64,000 nt of DNA. Origin: Desmodus rotundus. Taxonomy: Eukaryota > Chordata > Mammalia > Chiroptera > Phyllostomidae. The DNA lies in the NCBI RefSeq assembly GCF_022682495.2, contig NC_071389.1:179056056-179120055 (forward strand). Reading direction: 5' to 3'. Position numbers and translations under genes: made by a program. The notes under the pieces are model-generated. The model was given only the letters and a program-made list of their open reading frames with translations, made no database searches and had not been told where the DNA came from. This document shows, piece by piece, positions 50,501 through 62,500 of this stretch; within the stretch, counting starts at the first letter, position 1; every line of letters starts with the position of its first letter.

Positions 50501-53500
50501 CCTGGTTTATCTGCACTCCAATGTGGGACCACTGGTCCGCCAGCCACTGCCTCTCGGGATCCACCAGCTGCTCCTTGCAGGCCATCTACAGCCTGGCCCT
50601 GCTCCACAATCTGCCCCATCGCTGGGTCCACCAGCCAATGCCTTGCCTCGAGTCCTCTCCGCCCAGCTGCAAGTCTCTGCCCCTCCTACTGGTCTGGATG
50701 AAAGTGTCTTCTTTATCTACTTGGTTGTCAGACTTCCATACAGTTCAATTTTCTGTCAGTTCTGGTTGTTTTTTGTTTTTAAATTGGTGTTGTCCTTCTT
50801 TAAATTGTTGTGTCCTGCTAGGCACAGTGTGTCTACCTATGCCTCCATCTTGGCCAGAAGTCTATGATCGATTTTTTTAAGGTCTCCATGCATGGTATCT
50901 CTTGACTAAAAGGAATCTGAATTGGTAAGTGCCCAAATACTAATATAGAGCAAAATAAAGGAAGACTCACTCACTTGAAGCTAGGGGTAAGCACTTGGGA
51001 GTGTACATTTTATATATATAAAATTTTATTGTTGTTCAAGTACAGTTCTCTCTATTTTCCCCCCACCACTCTCCCCCATCCCACCGATCCCCTCCTCCCA
51101 CCCTCACCCCTATGCCCCTTTGGCTTCATCTATGGGTATTTTATACATGTTCTTTGATGACCCTTCTCCTTCTTCCCACTGTTATCCCTCTCCCTCCTCC
51201 CCTCTGGTTACTGTCAGTTTGTTCTTTATTTCCATGTCTCTGCTTCTATTTTGCTCACTCATTTATTTGTTGATTAAGTTCCACTTATAGGTGAGATCAC
51301 ATGGTATTTGTCTTTCACTGTCTGGCTTATTTCACTTAGCATAATGCTCTCCGGTTCCATCTGTGCTGTCACAAAAGAAATTCATTTTCTTTAATAGATA
51401 CAGTGCAGTATAGGTTAGCTATTACTTCTTGAGTGAGATTTGATGGTGTATATCATTCAATGACTTTGTCTAGTTGTCTAAATTGTCTACTTCATTGACA
51501 TAAAACAGTCCACAATATTTTCTTATACTTTTAATGGCTGTAATACCTATAGTAATAATACCTCTTTAAGTCAAGATATTGATCGTTTCTATCTTCTCTA
51601 TTTCTTGATCAGTCATGTTATAGGTGTATCAATTATGTTGATTTTCTTAAACAAGTGGCTTTTGGTTGAATTGATTTCTCTCTGTTTTTCTACATTTATG
51701 TCATGATATCCACTGATTTTTATTATTTATTCCTTTTGCTTACTTAGCATATAATATACTCTTCTCAGTTTCTTCATGTGTAAGCTGAGGTAACTGATTG
51801 AGACCTTTCTTCTTTTCTAATATAATTATTGGTGCTATGCATTTTCCTCAAAACACTGATTTAAATACATTCTACAAATGTTTACGTGTGAATTTAAGAT
51901 TATTGCTAAGAGCATATCAAAACCCAGAGTGCCTCATAAAGCAATTTCTTCCAAATTAGTTCTTGTAATAGAATTTAAATTGTGTATGGAGTAAGTACCT
52001 ACAGGGGTGGAATGATAAGAAAAAGTATTTTTTTAAGAAAAAAGTACTTCATTTTATTTGATCATATAAATGGTATTTTTTTCCACTTGTCTTTTATGTG
52101 TAAAAAAACTTAATGCTAAATTTAAGTACTTTAGTGTATAACCATTTGTTAGTAAAATTAATAAAATTATTAATAAAGTTAATTTCTGCCTATATTTAAT
52201 CTGGCTCCAGAAATCTACCTTCATACAGTTTTAATATTATTGTTTCAAATTTATATTGATCCTTCTGTTTTTTTATATTTTTACTACAAGCTGCCTTCAA
52301 ATCTTTTGGAAGGCTATATTTTTTAATGAATGTTATGCTACAAAGATCAAACTTAAAACATTTATGAGAAAATTAAGCAGGTACATTATGTAAGTAATAT
52401 GCAATTCACACAGAAAACAACTACTAAGATAAATGCAGAGAATTCTTTTATAAAGATGAGAGGCACACTTATTTTATATGTGATTATTTGTACCTATATC
52501 TCTGTTCCTTTGTAAATGATCTAAGGGTAGTGACTGTGTTTCATTCTTTGAATTGTCCTCGTGCATATGTCAAGAATTGTGCTGATTTGGACCATAGATA
52601 GAGATAATTAAAGATGTCTAGAAGTCCTCTCTTAACTTCTTTCTTAATAAATATTTTTTAATTTAAAAAACTGAGACAGGCACTAAATGTTTTTTTCTAC
52701 CTAAGCAGAAGAAATGAACAAATTAACCTAAATCTTCATGGAAAAATGTCATTAGTTCAGCACATATTTACTGAACACTACTACATGCACACTGGTATAA
52801 ATGCAAGTCTTTTCTTACTTTAGTATTCTCCAAATATAAATAAGCTAAACTATTTGAGAAACTCTTCTTTATAAAATTGAGAACTCTTTCTTCTTCCTAA
52901 TCCATTTTCTTGAACTTCCTTTATTCTCCAGTGAATGGGGTATTTTCCTTCTCCTTTCGAGTGGAGTCAGACATTGCTCCTACTGCCCAGTTGCTTGTTT
53001 ATACTATTTTACCCAATGGAGAAATTGTTGCAGATACACAGGAACTTGAGATTGAAAAATGTTTTGCCAACAAGGTGGGTGTTTTGCTTAATCCCAGTCC
53101 TTTTATCCAACTCTCTTTTTGAAGTGTGAAAATTAAGAACATACATACATTAAAAGACTGTCATATAGTGCTCCTAAAACTTGCCTCCAAAGGTCCTCTA
53201 GAGGCAGAGAATGATGCTATTGCTTGAGAGGCCTAGTGGGGTAATCCAAATCAGATTGCCATTAGCACAATTTTTAAAGTCTCTTGTTTTATTTTAAAAC
53301 TTACATGAAATTAAGAATCTATTTTATTATAAACTTTTAATACCTTTAATTTTGAAATGTTTTGTTCCACATTTTTTCAATTAAAATTGATGTTTCACAA
53401 GGATGTGTCAATTTTCTTCCATCATGCCTGCTTGACACACCTCCATGTATTACTACAGAAACCAGTAACTTGTGAGTTTAAACTTAGTTTGATAATGATT

Positions 53501-56500
53501 TTGAGAAACATAGCCTGAGCACTCTAATAATGACTCCAGCATAAAAATTTAACGGCTGCAAGTGAGATCTTCATATATTTCAAAAAACACATAGCTGTAA
53601 TGAGAAGCCTACTGAGGTATACATAAGCATTACCCCAACAGAATCTGGTGCTATAAGCTTCACATTAACAATCACATAGGGCCCACCAACTTCAGGTACC
53701 TTTTTAAAAATATATCTAGAAAGACTTTTTAATGTGGGTTTTTTGGAGATTAAAACAATATGCATTTATAACAAGTGAACATTTCTGTAATCAGAACTGT
53801 ATTTAGGTCATCCATACCTTAATATACTATGATCCCAAAAAATACAGAAGGGATTCTGATATAAATGTTCAATTCCACCCAACAAAGAATGCTATTAAAC
53901 CAGAATAGGTGTCCAAGAGCACAGTTTCTGTCCTGTTTAAATGTCCTGTGTGTTTTATATGAGCCAGAAGAAATTTCTGCTTTGAACTTCAGTGCCCTCA
54001 TTGCTGATCACAGACGATTAGTTGCTAAACCTTAGGATGCCTGTGTTACGCTGCAACCCCCCACACTCATCCTAGCAATGGTCTCTCTGTGGTGCAAGTC
54101 ACATGGAAACTCTTGTGTCAAACCACAAACTTCCACGCAGAAGCAAAACTCCATACACGTTGTAGTCAATCACGTAAGTCAACTATCTTTTAACCTATCA
54201 TTGATTAGACATGGAGATCAATTATGAAAAATAAGTAATTATAGATGAAGATTTATACAGTACTTAGAAGAAAGTACACTATTTTTATTTACCACAAAAA
54301 ATTATAAAAAGAGGACTATTAAAGTTGACCACTGAGGCCCCTACGAGTCAGACATTCTGACAGGATGCGGAGCAAACACTAAAGAGCGGGCTGAGGACGT
54401 GACGAAAGAAAGACCCAGCTCAGCCTGAGACATGTGTTCCATCAAACCAGTGTACTTCAAATATTTTTTCAATCTTTTTGGGGTAAAGGAAAACTGTTTT
54501 CAAAATATTTACCCCTTTTACCTCTATTCATATACCCCCTTTTTACTTTAAAAATAACAGATTTAGTATAAACATTATGTAATATATAACAGTTTAAATT
54601 GCCTGTCATTTTTAGCCAAATATAATTATTCATTGAGGATAACATTACTTCATACTGATAGGTACAGACTCTCAAAATATAAAGTCTTTTTTGGTTCTCA
54701 TAGCCATAAAACACTTTATGTTTTCTAACATATCCACTTCTTAGCTAAAAGTATTTTCAGTTTATTATAATTCCAAATAACTGACTTGATATGGACATAC
54801 AAACATATTTTAATGAACTTAAATTTTATAAAAATAAAAACACACATGTGTTTAAAATAGAATTACCCATAAGCAGCATTTTCATAATGCATTGAACTGT
54901 AGAGATGACTACTGTGGCATCTTGAGGAAAAATCAATTATTTATTTTTTTCATATATATCTCATAATGCATAAGTCCAAACCATTACATTAATTCAGTAG
55001 ATGGCATAACAGGATTATCACAGTTCAATTCAGCAGCCCAAGTCAAATATTATTTCATTAAACACACTGACTTTTTATTCCAATCCAAATCAGCTTTCAG
55101 TTCAAGAACCTAGGTTACCCAAGGCCACTATAGTAACTAAATTTTAAATTATTTTATTTTATGTTTTGACTATAAAAATTGGATTGCACACAAACATAGG
55201 GAACCAATAGATTCATTTACCAATGAATCACTGCTGGCCAAAGCAGAATCAAATCTCTGAAATAATTGTGCATAACTTCCCATTATTTTATAGTTCTTAT
55301 TCTTTATTCACTGTTCTTTGAATTTCTTGACTAATTAACTCTAAGGACAAATATTAGATGTTTCATTTTTAAGACCCAATAAACCTCTGATCCTGATAAA
55401 CATTATTGCACTTCTTTAGAATGTCAGATGACTAAGACTTTCAACCAGGGGAGACTTGGGTTGGCTGATCTCAAAGATAAAGTGCGATTTTTCCCAGCAT
55501 CCTGCAAGATACACACATTCATCACAAAAACTGCACAGAGAAAGTCAGCTGTAAGATACGCATCTTTGTTAGCATATGTATTCTTGTTCCTATTCAGGAT
55601 TCTAGTTCATTGTGATCAAAACCAATTTATATTTCACCAGTTATATAAGGAGTAGGAAACCGGAGTTAACTAGAGACACATTTTCAGTTTATTCCAGAAA
55701 TAGTTAACTGGTCATCCCTAGGTGGATTCACCTCTTAATCCTGCTCTAAAAAGGATGAAGAGAAAGGAAGCGTAGAGAGGACTCAGCCTAGCCTGAGGTA
55801 GAAGAGAGTGTTGAGATTGTAATAGAAAATTTGCTGCTATAATCATATTCTCTTAACAGGTAAATATGGGCTTCTCCTCAGCCCAGAGCCTGCCAGCCTC
55901 AGGCACCAACCTGAAGGTCACAGCCACTCCTTGGTCTCTCTGTGCCCTTCGCGCAATAGACCAGAGTATGCTGCTCATGAAGCCTGAAGCTGAGCTCTCA
56001 CCTCAATCAGTGAGTCCTATTTCTGTCTTGAATATTAGAAAATGCACATAGGATAAGACCATTTTTGGAAGCTGGAAGTTATCATTGCAAAGGACAAGTC
56101 CTTCAACATGTCAGGCATAATATATTGTGAAGAATGAGTTGAAATTCGTGCAGTTCCACAAAAGACATTGCACAAGGTACTCATGTATCATCGCATTTCA
56201 TTCTCTATTATAATATATTCTCAGTGAAGGAACAATCTTGCTCAGCACTGCATTCCCTGTGCCCAGCACAGGACCTTATATATGAAAGATGCTCAACATA
56301 TCTTAATGAATGGATAAATATATAATAATTCTTTAAGATGGGTTTTATTACCTCAATTTTATAAATGAAAAACAAAGCTAGGGTAGACTAAGCAACTGTA
56401 GAAAGAGTATGCTGCAAATATATTTTAAAGGTGGAATTCGAACCAAATTTCACTCAATGCCACTTTTACTGTCCCACATTTTAAGTTTGTATGTGAAATA

Positions 56501-59500
56501 CCAGCTTTTTAAGCCTCCTCTAAAATCCAGGCACTTAGTCACTGGTTTTAATTATGGACAAAAGAGAGTTTTCACTCAAACTTGTCTTTTAAAGATGTCT
56601 CTTATAATAAAACATTTTCAAAAGGGCCCTACAGTTTACAGGTCTCATGGTCCAATTTTTTTTTTACTTTTATTGTTATTTAATTACAGTTGTCTGCCTT
56701 TTCTCCCCATCCCTCCACCCCACCCCAGCCAAACCCCCCTCCCTCCCCCACCTCAATTTGTTTATTTAACAAGTATTCATGACATGTTGACTATAGGATG
56801 GATAATGTGCTAGAAATAGTTCTAATGGTAAACAATCTGATGTTGTCTTTTACCATTTAGACTTCCAGTCTTGTGAGGTATTAAACAAACAAAGAAACAG
56901 CAAAAACATGAATGTATAGAGGTTCCTAGTTTTGATAAGAATAATAAAAGGAATAAACAGGATGTTGAGATAAAGGAAAAAGTTGAACAATTTTTGACAG
57001 AGTGACTAAGGGTGTCTTCTTAGATTGTCCGATAATGAAAGGACTGGGGAAAGCATTACAATGAATGAAAGTAGTATGCCTGAAGGTGTGTGGTCAGAGT
57101 AAGTCTAGAGTGTTCCAAAAAGGATACGGCAGTCACCTGTTACGTAGTTGTGACAGACGGGGATGGTAGAGACCATAGGTGGAATGGAAGGTAAGGAAGA
57201 ACATGACGAGCTCTGTCCTTGGAGTGGAGGTTGGTGTCAACAATGAATGCAGTAGTAAATTACCGAACAGCTTTAAGCAGGAGAGTGACAATTTAGATTT
57301 ATCTGTTAAGAAGATCCTGTTTGCTGCCGAAAGTATGAGAACGAGAATGCAAGATGAGGAAAGTGAAGAAGCTGTTGCTGTAGCTCAGATAAGAAATGAC
57401 AGTGACCCGAGTAGAAGGTCTGCATGGGGTCCAGCATGTGTTTAATGGCCTGAACACTATACACCTGTGCAGGTGGCCTTATTTGGGGCAAAAGCTGAAG
57501 TGGAATTGATTTATTCAGAGAAAATAAGATGCACTGATTTTTTTTTTGTCAATTTAAATATGGTCCTAAAATAGTAGACTTTAAAAAAATTTTTTTGAGA
57601 AACTTAGTAAGAACTTAATCATATAAAATGGGAAAAAGAAATAAATCAAGTATTTACAGAGGTTATTCCTGGATGATAGAATTATAAGTGGCTTTTGTTC
57701 TCTTGTCACACTTCTTTGTACTCGCCACATTTTCTGCTTCCTTTTAAAAGGAAGCACCTGGACTGTGAGATACGTGACTTGGTTATATTGTGACGTATCC
57801 AAAATGGGCTCTGAGACTTTGATCAATTAATTTGATTTCTTTTTATGTTAATTTCTTTTTTCTTTTTATACTCATATATTTGTTTCTCTATTACATTTTG
57901 TTGTTTATGCTATTACAGTTGTCCCAATTTTTCTATCTTTGCCTCCCCCCCCACTCCCACAGTCAATCACCACACCTTTGTCCATGCCCATGGTCATGCC
58001 TATATGTTCTTTGGCTAATCCTTCACCTTCTTTCATCCAGTCCCCCCTCCCCCTCCCCTCTGACAGCTGTCAGTCTGTTCCATATTTCTATGCCTCTGAT
58101 TCTATTTTGTTCATTTGTTTATTTTGTTCATTAGATTCCACATATAAGTGAGACCATATGCTATTTGTCTTTCACAAGAGGCTTAGGCTCCATAACCTTT
58201 AATATCTCTCCATGATTCCCTGTATTGTTTTTCATGATGTTTTCATGGGAGTGGTAAACACTATGATCTTTTAAATCCCAGACTGAATATTATCACACTT
58301 AAAATGAGAAAAAAAAACACATGAGTTTTCTTTCCTTTTCTCAATTTTTCAGGTCTATAATTTGTTACCAGTAAAGAACCACTTTAATATTCAATATGGA
58401 CATAACATGAATGAATACACTGAAGGATGCATAAGTGCAGAAGATATAACTCACCATGGAATCCTTTACACTCTAAAGCAGGTCTTGGATGGTGATGATG
58501 CTTACAGTATCTTTCAGGTAATTCTTTGTCCTAAAAACATAACCAAAATTGCTTTCTAAGTCCTTGTAAGCTGGAGAACAAATAGACTTCTAAGCTCTAG
58601 AATCTGATCCTGAATCAGCCCCTGTTCCCAAACAAAACAATGATTAGCTGAAAAACATTAAAACCCCAAATACATAGCCAACTTTGTATGCATGCAGATA
58701 TTTAATCATGAATTTTGGGGCACTTTAAGTAGTGTGTGGTATACTTTTAGGGTCCACGGCTTTAATTGAGTTGATCCCAAAGCTAGTTACCACTGCCATA
58801 TGCCCCTCTCAGTGATTCTCAGACATTCTAATATGTGAGGAAGACATTTCCCATGGTGCCTCTGACACCTCTGGAAAGGCGAGTATTCAATGGAAGCCAT
58901 TATAGTAGTCATTTGCACCAGTCATTTGCATAAAGGCATGTCGAATGACTGAATACACAAAGTGCAATACTTAGCCATCCCCCTTGGTGCAGTAAAATTT
59001 CAGGAAACTAAAAGTAACCTTTCATGAAGAAAAGATCTGCAATACTTGGGGTAGAGATGTTAGCATGTTTTAGGGATATTAGATAAAAGGCATGTCTTTG
59101 GGATTAACTATAAGTAGGTAGAGTTATAACAGGGAGTTTATCCACGTTGTGAGACTAAATCTGATCATTTCCAAAAAGGAATAAAAAGTCTCATTATACC
59201 TTGAGGAAAACATGTCATTCATCCAATACAGGTGCAACCTAACTGTGAACAATTTAAGTCTCCTCCTTCTGAAATCTTCAAAATCATAAGGTGGTGGAAG
59301 AATACAAGAGGACTCTAGATTGATTAGCTCATTGTTTCATTGTTAACATTTATTTCTTCTTTCTCCTTGTTCATATTGCTACCACCACTGTGCCTCAGAG
59401 TCCCATGGTTTCCGATATATTCTGAGACAAGACAGGGCAGCTAGTAATATTTAACTGTGGCTACTGTTGAAGAAAGAGGAAGTTGGGGACAGGTGTACTC

Positions 59501-62500
59501 CACAAATAAGGCTACTGTAGGCATGTGTGTTTTGGGTGCAGAGATTCAAGATAGTTTAAAAAACTGAAAAAGAAAACAGGAAAAAATAAATTACAGAAGG
59601 GATGAGGTGAGCAGAACCATTCAGGGGAAGCTATATTTTCCAATAAAACACAAACAAAGCAAAGTTTATAAGACTGTGAAAAAAATCTCCAGTCCTACAA
59701 ATTTTAAAAATTAAAAATTACTCTCTTCAATAAAGCTATGAGGCATGTGTGTTTGTACATATGCACACACATACACATATATAACACATGCACACGTGTA
59801 TGTGCACATGTACATAGATGTGCATGATATATATGCATACGTGTGTGTGCATATGTGTATGTTATATGTGTGTACATAGTATATTTGTTTGGGGAGGGAG
59901 GGAAGAAAACATCCAAGGCTAAAATACTCAGTTTCCTGTATACAAAAGAATTAAAGAGGCATCAGCATAGAGCACACAAAAATTCAGAAATAAGAATTAG
60001 AAGAAGTGGTTTCTAAACCTAATTTCCAGTCATGAACTGGATACCCTGGACTTCCTGTGTCTTCATTTTCACTTATAAAATAGCTCTCTTCTCTATTATG
60101 TAGAATTTTCATGATCCTATGAGCTATATGTATAATATTAGTGAAAGTATAATGCAAATTTAAGAAAATATTCCAGTCTTAGGATTGGATTACCAATATG
60201 CTCTAATAATTTTCTTTTAGTCTGCAGGATTAAATATTTTTACCAACTCAAAAATCCACAAGCCATATTTGTGTCAGCACCCTCAAGGACTTTCAAGCTT
60301 GCTTAGGTCCGACATGTATCATCTAGGTGAGATTTATTTGTCTGCTAGAATAATAGAACATTTTATTATGTTATATTGCTCTTATAAAGTAATAGAAAAC
60401 AAAATAACAAAAAAGAAAATGATTCTTTGCTAGGTTGAGTTGGCATAAAAAAGTATAACTATTTTTCTTTTTTTATCATTAGAAAAATTTTATTATTCAT
60501 TTTTCCTTTATACATGTAAAATTCCATAAATCATGCAAAAATAATCCTTAAAGTAGATGATCAGTTATATAGCATATAAACTTTAAATATTCTATTTCAT
60601 TCTCCCCAACCACATTAATTTTTTATCATTCAGTTACAGTTGTCCCAATTCTTCCCCCATTGCTCTCCTTTGCCCTGCCCACGCACCCCCTCCTACAGTC
60701 AACACCCACCGTGTTATCTCTGTCCATGCATCCATTATACATGTTCCTTCACTTGGACCTTCCCCATCTTCCCCCCATTATGCCCTTCCCACTCCCCTCT
60801 GGTCACTGTCAGTTTGTTCTTTATTTCCATGTCTCTGGTTCTGTTTTGCTGTTGTTTGTTTTGTTAATTAGGTTCCACTTATAGGTCAGATCATATGGTA
60901 TTTGTCTTTCACCACCGGGCTTATTTCACTTAGCATAATGCTCTCCGTATCCCTCCATGCTGTCATGAAAAGTAGAAATTCCTTCTCTCATTCTATGTGT
61001 AAATGTACCACTGTTTTTTGATTCACTCATTTACTGATGGGCACCTAGGCTGCTTCCAGTGCTTGGCTATTGTAAATAACGTTGCTATGAACATCAGGGT
61101 GTGTAGGTTCTTTTGAATTGGTATTTCAAGAGTCTTAGGGTAGAATTTCAGCAGTGAGATCACTGGATCTAAAGGCAGTTGCATTTTTAGTTTTTTTAGG
61201 AAATTCCATACTGTTTTCCACAGTGGATGCACCAATCTGCATTCCCACCAAAGGTGTACTAAGGTTGGCTTTTCTCCACAACCTGACCAGTAACTGTTGC
61301 TTGTTGATTTGTGAAGGATGACCATTCTGACTGGTGTGAAGTAGTATCTCATTGTGGTTTTAATTTGCATCTCCATGATGCCTAGTGATGCTGAGCATCC
61401 TTTCATATGTCTCTGGGCCCTCTGTATGTCCTCCTTGGAGAAGTGCCTGTTCAGGTCCTTTGCCCATTTTTTAATTGGATTGTTTGTCCTCGGGGCGGAG
61501 TCTGTAATCCTTTGTATATTTTTGGAGATCAAACCCTTGTCTGAGGTATCATTGGCAAATCTGTTTTCCCATACAGTTGGTTCACCTTTCATTTTACTGT
61601 TTCTTTAGCCACAGGGAAGCTTTTTAATTTGGTGTAGTCCCATTTGTTTATTCTTTCCTTATATCCCTTGCTCTAGCAGACATATTGGTGAAAACATTAC
61701 TGTGTGGGATATCTGAGATTTTCCTGCCTATGTTCTCCTCTAGGACTTTTATTGTGTCATGACTTATTTAAGTCTTTGATCCATCTTGAGTTTATTTTGG
61801 TGTATAGTGTAAGTTGGTGATCTGGTTTCTTTCTTTCTTTTTTTTTTTTTTTTTTTTTTTTTTTGCATGTACCTGTCCCAATCTCCCAACACCATTTATT
61901 GAAGAGGCTATTTTTACTCCATTTTATGTTTCTTCCCTCTTTGTCAAATATTAATTGACTGTATTGACATGGGTTTATTTCTGGGTTTTCTGTTCTGTTC
62001 CATTGATCTATGTGTCTGTTCTTATGCCAGTACCACACTGTTTTGATTACAGTGGACTTTTAATATAGTTTGTTATCAGGTATTGTGATCCCTCCAACTT
62101 TGTTCTTCTTTCTCAAAATTGCTGTGGCTATTCAGGGTCATTTATGGTTCCATATAAACTTTTGAAATATTTGTTTTATATCCATGAAATATGTAATTGG
62201 TACTTTAATAGAGAGTATGTTGAATCTATAGATTGCTTTGGGTAGTATGGACATTTTGATGATATTAATTCTTCCAATCCATGAACATGGTGTATGCTTC
62301 CATTTACTTGTGTCTTCTTTAGTTTTTTTCTTCAGTGTTCTGTAATTTTCTGAGTACAGGTCTTTCACATTCTTGGTTAAGATTTTTCCTAGGTACTTTA
62401 TTTTTCAATTACAGACAACTGTAATTGAATAACAATAAAATTTTTTTTTAAAGAAACCAATGAAAAAATGAGGTTTACATTGGGCCCTGAATGTTGTCTT

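Noticed and set aside
50416..50880. 154-codon + frame rich in Trp, Leu and Cys
   Set aside because: It is antisense to the 5' part of the HAL1-like element.
57179..57445. 88-codon acidic frame
   Set aside because: Intronic (gene 2 intron 15), with no conserved motif, and not needed for exon phase.
61023..61592. Long minus-strand open frame (189 codons)
   Set aside because: It is the C-terminal part of LINE-1 ORF2 ([18 protein letters not shown] and similar), not a host gene.
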